From Palaemon carinicauda (taxonomy: Eukaryota; Arthropoda; Malacostraca; Decapoda; Palaemonidae), in NCBI RefSeq assembly GCF_036898095.1, contig NC_090746.1, positions 102,161,458 to 102,225,457 of the forward strand: a stretch of DNA of 64,000 bases. Reading direction: 5' to 3'. Each line of letters starts with the position of its first letter. Position 1 is the first letter of the stretch. Below the pieces are notes generated by a model. The model worked only from the letters and a program-made list of their open reading frames with translations. It searched no databases and was not told where the DNA came from. Both the position numbers and the translations under genes were made by a program. Below are positions 10,774-21,079 of the stretch, piece by piece.

Positions 10774-12639
10774 TTACGTCTCTTCAGACGGAGGTGTCTT
10801 TTCCTGGGACACCTCTTCAACTTCTTCAATTTCTTCCGAAGGCGTACTAGCAGGAGGAACTGGCTCTTTTTTGCGAGGCTGAAAAAACATTGTGATCGGA
10901 AGTTGTTGCCGCTGCTTCTTTTTTCGATCCAAGAGCATCCTGTAGGGAGTCGTGATGTCATCAACCTTGTTGCAGAATTGCATCGAGCGAACCATATCCT
11001 CGTCCCACTCTTGCAACATTTCTTTCGCCTCCTTCACATGGTTGCAGAACTTGGCAAGCCGTTCTAATGTTAAGCCCGTTTCTTCGACATTTTCTTGGGT
11101 CTCTTCCTGGGTACCCTCACTCTCTTCCTCACTTGCCGATTTCGTCAGGTCTTCGAGGTCTGCGTCAGTTAGGGGCTGGGAATGGCAGTCCAACAACTCG
11201 TCGACGTCTTCAGTCGTCATGTCGCCAAACCCGTCACCCCCAATTATGGCAGCCAACTGCACAGATTTCCGTATTGCAGAGTGTTGGATTTCCGACGGAG
11301 TAAATCCCTTGTCGTCGTAAACAATATCGGGCCACAGCTTCTTCCAGCTCGCATTTACGGTTGCAGGTTTCATCTCTTGAAGTGCCTTTTGAATATTCTG
11401 CAGGCACGTGGCTATGGTGTACTGCCGCCAGTACGCCTTCAAGTTGAAGTCTTCATCCTCGTCATCTTGGGCAGCATCCACACACGCAACGAGGTCCGCC
11501 AAGGTATTCTTCGTGTAGAGGGCCTTGAACGCCCTGATAACCCCCTGGTCCATTGGTTGAATTAATGACGTGGTGTTGGGTGGCAGGAACTCAACCTGAA
11601 CGCCCTCACGCGACAGGTCAGTTGCGTGTCCACCAGCGTTATCCATAAGGAGAAGGATCTTGAATGGCAAGCCCTTCTCTAAGAGATATTCATGGACTTG
11701 CGGGATGAAACACTGGTGGAACCAGTTGGAGGTCAGCATCTTCGTAATCCATGCTTTTTGATTATGCATCCAGTACACGGGAAGGAGATTCTTATTTTTA
11801 TTTTTCAAAGCGCGAGGATTTTTCGACTTATAAATAAGCCCCGGCTTTAACAAAAATCCAGCAGCATTGCCACACATCACGAGGGTAACGCGATCCTTGA
11901 ATGCCTTAAAGCCAGAGGCTTTGGCTTCCTCTTTGAACAGGAAAGTTCGCGACGGCATTCTCTTCCAAAACAAGCCGGTTTCATCCATATTAAAGACTTG
12001 TTCCGGCTTGTATCCACCTTCAGCGATAATGTTCTTGAAAGTCTGGTTCACGTAAGTTTCAGCAGCGGCAGTGTCAGCGGAAGCAGACTCCCCATGCAGG
12101 GAAACGCTTTTCAGGGCGAAGCGTTTCTGAAACTTCGCGAACCATCCTTTGCTTGCGGAAAAACGTTTCTGAGGCTGGGAATCAGTGGATGTCCCTGGTT
12201 GAGGATCATCTGCATCATCATCATCTTCAGCATGGTTGCCGTCGTCCTCTTTAGGTTCCTTTGCAGCAAAATTCTCATATAAGCTCAAAGCCTTTGTTTG
12301 GATGGTGTTCGTATCCAACGCTATGTTCTTCTTCCGGCAGTCGGCAATCCACACAGCTAAAGCACCTTCCATGCGTACGATCGTTTTATTACGCGTTGTA
12401 ACGACTCGCTTCGCTGATCTGCTAAAGGTGATTGCAGCAGTCTTTCTAATGTTCGCCTCGTCCTTCTTGATGTAGCGAACGGTGGATTCGTTGATGCCAA
12501 AATGGCGGCCGGCGGCCGCGTAACTTCTACCATCTTTTAACATGTCGAGAAGCGTAACCTTCTCAGCTATCGTCATCATTCTTCGGTGGCGTTTAGGCTC
12601 ACTACCAGCCTTACTAGAAGCAGAACGCTTGGGAGGCAT
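10774..12639 (-). CDS. Tigger/pogo-type transposase, intact, 621 residues
   Basis: This enzyme cuts and pastes its own element in the nucleus. Residues about 20-65 form a CENP-B-like N-terminal helix-turn-helix (MMTIAEKVTLLDMLKDG, then GRHFGINESTVRYIKK). Residues about 80-180 form the second, CENP-B/Tc5-type DNA-binding region, ending in GWFAKFQKRF. Residues about 205-400 form the DDE_1 catalytic core. Its acidic triad is visible: D219 in FNMDETGLFW, D333 in LLLMDNAGGHA and D364 in IQPMDQGV, with 30 residues between the last two, as in Tigger-like DDD transposases. The tail from about 480 is rich in Glu and Asp and ends near a PCNA-box-like ITMFFQ motif (about residues 580-590). The ATG follows a basic leader (MPPKRSASSK). 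No stop or frameshift interrupts it, and both terminal repeats survive, so recent activity is plausible. Overlapping plus-strand frames are shadows. Confidence 0.95.
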   Translation of the reverse strand: MPPKRSASSKAGSEPKRHRRMMTIAEKVTLLDMLKDGRSYAAAGRHFGINESTVRYIKKDEANIRKTAAITFSRSAKRVVTTRNKTIVRMEGALAVWIADCRKKNIALDTNTIQTKALSLYENFAAKEPKEDDGNHAEDDDDADDPQPGTSTDSQPQKRFSASKGWFAKFQKRFALKSVSLHGESASADTAAAETYVNQTFKNIIAEGGYKPEQVFNMDETGLFWKRMPSRTFLFKEEAKASGFKAFKDRVTLVMCGNAAGFLLKPGLIYKSKNPRALKNKNKNLLPVYWMHNQKAWITKMLTSNWFHQCFIPQVHEYLLEKGLPFKILLLMDNAGGHATDLSREGVQVEFLPPNTTSLIQPMDQGVIRAFKALYTKNTLADLVACVDAAQDDEDEDFNLKAYWRQYTIATCLQNIQKALQEMKPATVNASWKKLWPDIVYDDKGFTPSEIQHSAIRKSVQLAAIIGGDGFGDMTTEDVDELLDCHSQPLTDADLEDLTKSASEEESEGTQEETQENVEETGLTLERLAKFCNHVKEAKEMLQEWDEDMVRSMQFCNKVDDITTPYRMLLDRKKKQRQQLPITMFFQPRKKEPVPPASTPSEEIEEVEEVSQEKTPPSEET

Positions 12640-12959
12640 TGTAACAGAAAGTTCAACAAAAAGTTCAACTTAAAACAGTCGCACACAGCACAGATTAAAC
12701 TTCACAAACTTAAGAACGTCTACTCAGCAATACGCGGAAAGAGAAAGTGAACGATGCAGCCCCGCGAGAACTTTGATGCTGCGGGTAGAAGATGCGGGCA
12801 AAACACCAATCACAGGCTAGATAACAAAACTTGAGTTTTGATTCGTCATCTATCAGCGCTTGAACCAATCACAACCCGTCTTAGTACTATGGCGCGTTGG
12901 TTACTCATAGAAGATGCCCCCGCGCATACTGAACGTACGTAGATTAAGTACAATACAGT

Positions 12960-13082
12960 ACCGTAATAATAATAAATAATGATAATACTGTACAGTAATA
13001 ATAATAATAATAATGATTAATAATAATAACAATAATAATTTTATTAACAACAACAACAATAATAATAATAATAACAATAATA
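12960..13082. repeat. (AAT)n-rich low-complexity tract inside Tigger
   Basis: AAT and AAC trinucleotides dominate. The apparent asparagine-rich frame over it is a by-product of the repeat. Confidence 0.9.
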
Positions 13083-13554
13083 ATAAAAATTTACGTACGC
13101 TATTTTACGCCTCTCTCTCTCTCTCGTACGCTTACAGTATTCGAAATGTGATTTTTGCAACAAAGAATATTATTGGATGCAGTACTGTACTACGTACGTA
13201 TACATACAAAAGATTCATGGAAAAGAAGCACATCCATTACAGTACACACCATTCTAATATGGTATGACTGCATCTGATTTGCGTTTCATGTTCGATTTAA
13301 TTTTACTACGTACTGAATTATCGTATGATCACATTCTCTTTTCGTGTTTTATTTCTTTCTGTGCTGAATTATATATCATATGTAATGCAATGAACAATCA
13401 GTAAGAGCAGATATTACTAATTACAGTATTAATGGAATTACAGGTAACAAAATATCGTATTTGGTTATCTTCAGATTTTGCGGTATTTTCGAATTTTCCG
13501 GAAAATCCGCGATATGTATATATATATGGGTTATGGGAAAACCCCGTGAAGTGG

Positions 13555-13597
13555 TGAATCCGCGATTGTCGAACCGCGAAGTAGCGAGGGTTCACTG
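13555..13597 (-). repeat. Tigger terminal inverted repeat, right
   Basis: It ends CGAGGGTTCACTG, followed by the TA target site. Inner motifs AATCCGCGA and AACCGCGAAG are subterminal repeats related to the left end. Confidence 0.9.
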
Positions 13598-14555
13598 TAC
13601 ATTTGTCCATATACAAACCTAGATTTTTTACATAATTGCTAGTCTTTACCTCTTCACCATCGCATCTAATTGTTATATTATTGTCAATCTTGCTCATGTA
13701 TTGTGGAGTACCTATAAACATGCATTGCGTTTTACTGGCATTCATTAGCAATCCTTTCCTTAAGTATTTTTTTATTTCTAGTAAAATAAATTCTGCCCTT
13801 TCAATTAACTCCTCCAAGTTTTCTAGCGAACCAGAGAGCAAAACTTGGGAGTCATCCGCATACTGAATTAAAAAGCAGTCCTTTATATATTTGGCCATAT
13901 CATTAACGTATATCAAAAATAATATTGGGCCCAGCACAGACCCTTGAGGTACACCATATTCAACTTTCTCTAACCTCGATTTGACATTGCCTAGTCTAAC
14001 AGCTTGAGAACGATCTTGCAAGTAATCACCCAACCAAAAAGTATCAATATGGTGTTCTTTGCATACTTTCAACAACTCTGTATGGTTCACGCTATCGAAA
14101 GCTTTTGAAAGATCACATAAAATTAATAGGGAAATATTCTTATTGTCAATATTCTTATATATTTCATCTGTCAACTTCATGAGCGCAGTCTCTGTGGATA
14201 AGCCTCTACGAAAACCATGCTGTGTATTAGATAACAGTTTGTTTTCTTCGAGATGTTCCATAAGCTGTTCAGCTACGATTTTTTCTATAACTTTAGACAG
14301 GACTGGTAAGATAGAAACGGGTCTAAAATTGCCTGGGTCATCTTTATCTCCGTTTTTATGAAAGGGGTTAACTAAAGGATGTTTCCAAACAGATGGGTAC
14401 ACACCAGTTACTATGGACGTATTGATAATGATCGTAACATAAAAAGCAATAATTAAAAGGGAATCCTTTAAAAAACGAGTGGGAATGACATCTACTCCAA
14501 ACGCATTACTGTTGCTCAAATTTTTAATCGTTAATATTACTTTTTCTAGTCACAG
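13598..14555 (-). pseudogene. LINE reverse transcriptase, main domain
   Basis: The minus strand shows an ordered reverse transcriptase. DDPGNFRPVSILPVLSKVIE is followed by GFRRGLSTETAL, then LCDLSKAFDSVNH with the first catalytic aspartate, then VPQGSVLGPILFLIYVNDM, and YADD with the catalytic pair. The true reading frame begins before the nominal first codon at 14519: LEKVILTIKNLSNSNAFGVD is open upstream to about 14552, where a one-base shift separates it from the linker frame (14524-15162). At 13598 the frame runs into Tigger, and it resumes at 9758. It would prime and copy LINE RNA at the target; it is now broken. Confidence 0.95.
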
Positions 14556-15162
14556 GCTGTGGTCTGAATAAGTAAATAGTATTGTCGACCTCTATTTGGG
14601 TAGTTTGCAGGTTTAGTGTGTTATATTTGCAGAGAATTTCTTGTGTTTTCTTGTATGTATTCTTTCCTACATTGGCAAAAAAATTATTAAACTGGTCTGC
14701 TTTAGTTTCTGGATTGTCAAATTCGACTTTAACATTTCTTCTATTAGGTACCATAGTATTTATTATTCTCCAAGTATCTTTCATAGATTTACTTTTCCTG
14801 ACTTCATCTTTAAAGTACAAAGCTCTAGCCACCCGTATATTAGCGCTTACTTCTTTCTTCTTTTCTTTATATTCAGTGTTTAGATTTTCATTTTGCCTAT
14901 CTTCTTTTAGTCTCCTCTGAGCTGCATCTCTCTCAACTATTTTTGATTTTAACTCATCCTTAATCCAAGGAGCACTTGGTCGCTTTATTTCTTTAGTGGT
15001 AACAGGGGCACATATATCTAAACAATAATTGAATGTATCATTAAAAATTCTAATCTGTATATTTACGTCGTCCGTACTAAGAATTTGATTTAAAATAGGA
15101 GTTTGTTCTATTAACATATTGCTCAACCATCGGCTAATGTTATCCCCTTTGAGTAGGATCAA
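14524..15162 (-). pseudogene. LINE endonuclease-RT linker fragment
   Basis: The frame is lysine- and arginine-rich, with APWIKDELKSKIVERDAAQR followed by a coiled-coil-like stretch and TWRIINTMVPNRRNVKV. It resembles the linker between the endonuclease and reverse transcriptase of jockey/CR1-like LINEs. It ends at a frameshift stop next to the reverse transcriptase start, so the two were one protein. The endonuclease is missing upstream. Confidence 0.8.
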
Positions 15163-15165
15163 GCT

Positions 15166-15589
15166 ACAGTACTAATAAAGTGAACACCCGAGTCAACAAC
15201 TCTGGAGCTGTACACATTTCGAAACACCGTCTAACTCTTACACTGCACCGTAGCGGGAAAAGTAAAGGTACTTGCAAAAGATGATGCCAGAGTACTCATC
15301 CTTCAGATCCACCGTGGGGGCCTGGCTTAGAAAACCAGCTACCAGAAATGGCTTTGCCTAGTTATCGTCATTCGTCATCAATTATGTACGCAACACCTTG
15401 AAATATATAGTGAACCAGTCTAATATGATATTGTAAATCTTTTAAACCATTAATGCCCGACATCGTAATAAATTAACGTAATAAAGTAATGGTAATAAAA
15501 AAGGCAAAACATTGTATCTTTATATGCCATGACATCCCAATTTCTATGGAATAGTTCATAACAGTTCCTTGTATTACACATACCTCCTT
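15166..15589. other. No recognisable feature
   Basis: AT-rich sequence with no long frame, no clear repeat and no splice-bounded exon that I can support. Confidence 0.5.
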
Positions 15590-16480
15590 ACTCAAACTAA
15601 TTATTTATTGGTTTTTCTTCAAACCTAGCTGGCTTCTCTCCCAATTAAATACGATCTCATTGCTCCTAGGCTCTGGGATAATCTTCACGGTGGGTTGGCC
15701 CCGTGTGCTAGTATTTTGGCGTTTAATTATAAATTATACAATATGAAGTGTGCGAATAAAATCAAAACCGTGTATGCACACTTAAAGGGTGAATATGTTC
15801 CGCGCTATGTTGGAATCTGCGCCAATTCCGAATTGGGTTGCGCGATGTTAGAATTCTTACTTTGTGCGGCAAAGTTAGCATGCATTGGGTTCCCGCTGTG
15901 ATTTTCAGGGCACTACCCAACCTAACCTAGGGGCCCTGTACCCCTACCAAGGCCTACCGGGGGGGGGGGGGGGGGCTTCCCCACTTAAGGCCACAGTGAA
16001 TTTCGGGGCACTACTGAACCTAATACAACCACCTAACCTAACCTAGGGCCCTGTACCCCTACCTAGGCCTAGCCCCTTCGACAACCCCCTTAAATGTCAC
16101 TACCTAACAATCAATCAAACCAAATGGTAATTGCAATTAACCACTACAATAACTAACACGCCTTGGAAACAAATTAAACACAATGACCTGACTTTACATA
16201 ATGGCCTGATCACCCACTGCATATACGACGAGATCACCTCCATAGAACCTACCTAATACTGTTAACACTCCTATTGCCATATAAGGTAAACGAGTCAGTC
16301 TGCGTATTTACGTGAATCTGTTTCACTTCACAGCACCCAATATACGATTCCAACTTGGTCGCGCGGTTTGGGAATCCTCACATTTCACAGCGCCAAGTGG
16401 GAATATTCCAACACGGTGCAGTTTCTGAGATGGGTTGCAACAAATACACTTAGAGCAAGTCGTAGCTTCGGTCTCCAGCC
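15590..16480. repeat. Dispersed repeat cluster with CCTAA-containing blocks
   Basis: Two blocks (about 15910-15985 and 16000-16110) share CCTAACCTAACCTAG, GGCCCTGTACCCCTACC, AAGGCCACAGTGAATTTCGG and GCACTACTGAACCTAATA with 35340-35690. The 15600-15720 stretch (TTTATTGGTTTTTCTTC onwards) is related to 54500-54660. A G17 tract lies at 15960-15976. These are copies of a dispersed family; its type is unknown to me. Confidence 0.6.
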
Positions 16481-17353
16481 TCTTTTCAAGCTATGAATTT
16501 ACTTCCATTTGCCATTATCAGACTATATAAACTACCTTAAAATTAGATTAAATAAAATAAAAACTATAATCATATTGTCATCCAATATAAAAAAAAAATA
16601 TTAATACACTGGGCCCTTCATTCTGTTCGACATACCAGCATGTAGAAGAACCACCAATCGGTGTCTTCCTTAGCAACTGGAAGGAAGCTACTACTAGCAG
16701 GCTCCAGTAGCCTGTGCTATTACAAAATGGGCAAATGGGAATATTTATCAAAATCTGTAACTTTATTAATACCAGTTTCTGTCAGTAAAATACGGGGTTC
16801 AAAATAGTGCATTTGCAAAGATCTGTTAGATTATGCGAGTTACAGTGTCCTAACTATTATTGTACTGTTCTATAATTAAAGAGGCATATCCTTAGCTTAT
16901 CCTTATCAGCCTTAACCCTGTGTTTGATCGGTTTGATACACAACTTTAAAAACTTCTGGCAGGGTAACGCCAAATTATACTTTGTAAATAGTACAACTAG
17001 CTTAATATCTTAGTCCAAAGATATTTTTCCCCATAACTTGACTATGGAAATTTACGTCTGTTCCTACCAACTACACTATCAAAACCTCTTTAATGGCAGA
17101 AATTATGGCTAAGGCACGGACCAGGGGCCACTAAAGTTTGGTCATGGAATCAGAGGTAGGTCAAGGGATTAACAAGAAGAGCAGTACCATCTTTGAACGG
17201 CTCATGTCACGGCAAAAATGACTATACCTAAATTCACTGAAATTTAGGGAAACATTACATGCTTAACACAAATTTTAAGATTTTTCCTGGTTGCAAACAC
17301 TTCATTAGAGGGTAAATTTACAGTTTCATCCATTATGGGGAAACTGGAATAAA
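16481..17353. other. No recognisable gene
   Basis: No coding frame is supported. A block at 17310-17340 (AATTTACAGTTTCATCCATT) recurs inverted at 36352-36380, on the other side of DIRS copy 2. Confidence 0.5.
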
Positions 17354-17670
17354 AATGACAAATTCGAAGATAATTTGTATTTTTCCTAACCATACAAACC
17401 TTAGCTATTTACAAAGGGTTATTACTTTTAGCGTAGCTGAAATGGCGAGCCATTAGAATTTAACGAGGGTGTATTACCCCCGCGCTAGTTAGCGGGGGGG
17501 TAGGGGAGTGGTAGCTAGCTACCCCTCCTCCCCCTCACACACAGGTGAATACTCACTTTCACTTAGAGGTAGGACTTGTCTTGGGGGACAGGGCTGGCGG
17601 GCAAATATGTGTAAATAGCTAAGGTTTGTATGGTTAGGAAAAATACAAATTATCTTCGAATTTGTCATTT
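17354..17670. mobile_element. Fold-back element of 317 bp with 61-bp inverted repeats
   Basis: The left arm (17354-17414), beginning AAATGACAAATTCGAAGATA, is matched exactly or nearly so by the reverse complement at 17610-17670. The centre contains the same GCGTAGCTGAAATGGCGAGC, CGCGCTAGTTAGCG and TAGCTAGCTAC blocks found in the 5' terminal repeat of the DIRS copies. It touches the outer end of DIRS copy 2, so it is either a nonautonomous derivative of DIRS termini or a rearranged terminal repeat. Confidence 0.8.
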
Positions 17671-17711
17671 GTTCCGTAACCGAAATACAAACCACGCTAT
17701 TTACAAAGGGT
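17667..17711 (+). repeat. Inverted terminal repeat, low-coordinate end of DIRS copy 2
   Basis: These 45 bases match the complement of 35080-35124 without mismatch by eye. They are followed directly by element-specific sequence, not by the inner block seen at the other end. Confidence 0.9.
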
Positions 17712-18599
17712 GACTTATCCCTTAGGAAGGGTGGAAAGTCCCCAGCCATACTGGCTTTGGCTTTACCCGGGGACTCAGAATCCGAGTGAGTCGCACTCGA
17801 GAAAAGGAGTCCCTGCACCTCACAAGTTCCTTGCACCGCAAGGAACCATGTGGCCTACGTAAGCTTGTGTGTGAAGGAAGAAGTGTGACCCGTCCTAGGC
17901 AGTTGACCTGGAGTTCCAGAAGGAACTCTGGGTTAGGACGTTCCCAATACCACCTCGTCAGGGTATGGGGGACGCGACAGTATTGACTCAATACTCGGAA
18001 CACAAGGAAGCATGGTTTACCTGCAGAGGTTCGAGGTCAGCTATGCAGAGACCAGGATGCTGCTTCCCCGTAGAGGGGATGATGAAGAAAGAAGTAAGGG
18101 CCAGACATACTTCTTTCGTTCATGCAGACTAAAACCTGATAACAATGCCCTCAACCTTCTGCTACCTGTCCAAAAAGGAGCCTGAGGTTAGACCAGCTGT
18201 TGTGTAGCCACCACAGAGCGATAGAAAACGTATCGAGACTCCTGTGGGTCACGCCCTGCAGGAAGCGGGCTGCGAAGGTCATCAGACGCTTCCAGACTCC
18301 AGCTTGTAGCACCTGCGTCACAGAGTAGTATTACTCGAAGGCGAGGGACGTTGCGATGTATCCAACATCGTGCTGTAGGGCGACGTGACGGGGGAGGGTC
18401 TGAAGACAGGTCGAGATGAATGTCCTTGAGTCCGGGCTGAAGAGGTATACTGGTGACTCTCCCCCCATGTCCTCCTTGTGTTCCCAAATCGGCTGCAACT
18501 GAGGCCAAACTGCAGCTGTTCCCAGCGCTAACCTCTCGATTCCTGTACTGGCAAGAAAGAGAAGGTCTTGGGACATCAGACACAGAATGGAGACTCAAA

Positions 18600-18890
18600 A
18601 TCTTGAATGAATCGGACCGAAGGGTCGGGACCCTCAGATTCTGAGTCTAGCCAACAACTCAGGAGCGAGCCTGAATGTTGCCTTCCCCTCTTCCTTAGAA
18701 AGGGGGGGAGTAGTAAGAGACCAAGAAGATTGCTTACACACTGGCCGTGGCCAGAGTGAGCAGAAGACCCAAGGCGGAATACAATCCGAGGCCTGTCGTA
18801 AAAGGGTCTTGAGAAGATCTCTTAAAGGACTAAAAGTCCGAGCCATGCTCCAAGTTGGAGGTCTTCCTCCGACTAGGGCAGGGACGATCG
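18600..18890 (-). pseudogene. DIRS tyrosine recombinase remnant (copy 2)
   Basis: The segment aligns with 690-1000 of copy 1, including the AGATCTCTTAAA block and the complement of the ALASAKR coding region. The conserved arginine codon region is damaged (CSLWPRPVCKQ in the nearest frame). Stops and shifts interrupt every frame. Confidence 0.65.
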
Positions 18891-19379
18891 TAGCTTCGCA
18901 TGAGCGAGGATAGATCCAGCGGGCAGGAAAAAGTTATTCCTTTAAGCCTGAAGGTCAGGGAAAGGCTGAGCGACAGGCTTATTGCCAAGAGCGGAAAGGA
19001 GTTTCCTCCCGCCGAAAGGCAATAAGACCGTTATTGCTGGAGAAGAGGCCTCACGGGAAGAGGTATATCTCCCACGGCACCAAACACCTTAGACTCTTCA
19101 CTTTGCCTGGGAGACCCCTGTGGATGACTATCGCAGATGACGCGACCTCCGTACCGCGACTGTAGCGGGTTGTCTCTTCTAGAGGAGGAAGCGTAGTGTC
19201 TCCAGGCATGAAGCCGAAGCGACGCCCCGGTTCGGGAGAGATGTCGCAGTGTGGTTGCTTGAGTAGTCTGCGCCGTGGGAGAAGCTCTCCCGGGAGTTCC
19301 GTCAGGGGAAGCAGAGGGTCCAGAAACCGTTCTGCGCATAGTCCCAGTGGAGCTCTCCCATTGAAAGGTTGACAGACAA

Positions 19380-19545
19380 CCTGGTTTTGTTGAGACCCAT
19401 TGTCTGCAGACAAAAAGGAGGGAAGACGCAGGCGTCGAAGTTGTCCCACCATCACCGGAATGCATCTTGCCAGAGTCTCGGGGTCTGAGACTGGGGGGAA
19501 AACTAGCGGAAGCTTGAGGTTCCAAGCTGTCGCGATCAGGTCCCC
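19380..19545 (-). pseudogene. DIRS RNase H remnant (copy 2)
   Basis: The minus-strand frame reads DLIATAWNLKLPL, then PPVSDPETL, clearly the same segment as DLFATALNFKLPL...PVPDPKAL in copy 1. Divergence and stops make it nonfunctional. Confidence 0.65.
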
Positions 19546-20159
19546 CAGACCAGCACTTGCTGGTTACCCAAGGTCAAAGACCCCTAGGTACACTCTCTCT
19601 ATGAGGCTCTGCTCGGATAGTCTGAGAGAAACATTCCCCTGCCTGGAATGAGAGAGCCGATGGTGGAATTGAGAGAATCTCAATCATCCCGGTATCTCTA
19701 CTGCAAGATGTGAAGGTGTGAAAATGCGTCCCCTGCTGGTTAGCATGAAGTCGACACGCAACGGGGCGACTTGGCAGGAGCTGTAGGATCTGAAGAGGGG
19801 CCAGACTAAGGCCCTTAAGCCTGCCTGAATGATGGAGAGGTATCCTTCAGGTCTTGACCATAGGCCTGGACCAGAACATGCCCCCCCCCCCCCCCCCTTT
19901 CCTTTGACGAGTCCGAGAACCGCATCAAGAATGTGGGGAAAGGACGAGAATATCCACTACCATCAAGAGGCTCCATAGGTCAACACCCATTGCAGGTTTA
20001 ATAGTTCCGCTGGTCCCATAGGGCCAGGGAGTCCGGTTAAACATTGCCTGAAGCCACCGGAACTTGGATCGCCCCACATGGAACTTATCCTGAGGCGACC
20101 GTTCGGACTATAAACGGGTCAATGAGGAAAGAAGAACTAGGAAACGTTCCAAGGTAGGG

Positions 20160-20860
20160 CTGAAAACTCTGCTTGACTGAGAACAGGTACTGCGACTCTC
20201 CTCAGTCTTGCCACAGTCAACCGAAAGGAAGGCTCGGAGGATGTGGTAACAGAATCTGGCGTCCCCAGGTGGTCACCCATCCAAGTACCGACGTTGCTTA
20301 ACCTCGCTGGACGGACGAGAAGCGGGGTTTCCAACGTGGTAAGGCGGTTGACTCAATATCATGGCCAGATACTCCAGATGTTGAGGCAGAGGAAGAGAAG
20401 GCTCCAAGCAAAATACCATGAGCCCACACTCATGGTCAGCATTCGGAAGCTTTTCCCGGCGCTGAAGAAGGTCGAAACCCGAGCCTACCGGAGTTGACCA
20501 GCCCTCCAAACAGCAGAGGAGGCGGAAGTCTGCACCTGAGCGGCCAAGAGGAAGGCAGGGAGAGTTCTCTGGGGAAACAAACCTGCTATGCCACGGCGGG
20601 ATAGCCACACTGCATCATAAGCAGGAATACTTGCAGTTTAGGCTGAATTCGACGAGCACCCTGGAAGATGGATGGAATGGAAACTGAAAGTACCCGTCCT
20701 TCCGATCCAGGGTTAAAGGAGTCCTGTCGCCTCGTTACCAGTCTGATCGATTCTGCTGGTCTACGCTGGCCGAAGTTTGTTCGACAAACTTGATCAGGGC
20801 TGAGAGGTCGACTATGGACATCCCCTCTCAGATCCTTCCTTACAAGAAAGGATCGACTGA
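20160..20860 (-). pseudogene. DIRS reverse transcriptase remnant (copy 2)
   Basis: Minus-strand fragments match copy 1 in order: LIKFVEQTSASVDQQNR near 20790, TLDRKDGYFQFP near 20700, and SGADFRLLCCLEGW near 20500-20540. The last replaces the LDDW active site with LEGW. The catalytic pair is therefore lost as well as the frame. Confidence 0.75.
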
Positions 20861-21079
20861 GGGGGCCGGGGGTGAAGCCGTCGATGATCCTAAGGAAGAC
20901 CTTCGCCTAAGGTATGGATCATTCTGCCCAACCGGGCAACTCTGCTGATGCTATGGCATAGAGGTTCAGAGACACTGAATTCGCTGACAGACGGCAGGCA
21001 CGATATCCTTGGCTACTCACAGAGATTGTGCGGGAATGGGCATCGGGAAGCTGTCATTCGGATGAGTAACCTTAAGCAT

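Larger units (their letters stand above)
9760..13597 (-). mobile_element. Complete Tigger (pogo superfamily) DNA transposon
   Basis: Both ends read CAGTGAACCCTCG inward: plus strand at 9760, minus strand at 13597. Each end is flanked by TA (9758-9759 and 13598-13599), the expected target-site duplication. Inward of the 13-bp match the ends stay similar, with repeated CCGCGA and TTCGCGG motifs. The 3838-bp element carries one intact transposase (10774-12639), a (GA)n tract and a trinucleotide tract. It sits inside the LINE, so it is younger than the LINE. Confidence 0.95.
8836..15165 (-). mobile_element. 5'-truncated LINE (jockey/CR1-like) split by a Tigger insertion
   Basis: Minus-strand order is linker (15162-14524), reverse transcriptase (14550-13600), Tigger insertion, reverse transcriptase C-terminal part (9758-9180), then 3' UTR. 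The 3' end is marked by AATAAAGATTTTGACTTTGA on the minus strand at about 8840-8866, a polyadenylation-like signal running into GACTTT hexamers, as in LINEs with simple-repeat tails. No endonuclease domain is visible beyond 15165, so the copy is 5'-truncated. A frameshift near 14550 and the insertion make it inactive. The clade is inferred from general reverse transcriptase motifs. Confidence 0.85.

Noticed and set aside
10687..12475. Plus-strand frames across the Tigger transposase
   Set aside because: They are antisense shadows of the intact minus-strand transposase and lack known domains.
14519..14519. TTG start for the LINE reverse transcriptase
   Set aside because: The same frame is open and family-like upstream to about 14552; the apparent start is only an alternative-codon artefact after a frameshift.
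15900..16050. Interstitial telomere (CCTAA)n
   Set aside because: Only two or three CCTAA units occur, always within the same dispersed repeat, so they are part of that repeat and not telomeric DNA.
17519..18003. Host exons at the edge of DIRS copy 2
   Set aside because: The frames overlap terminal repeats and the degraded 3' part of the element; no splice-bounded conserved peptide is present.
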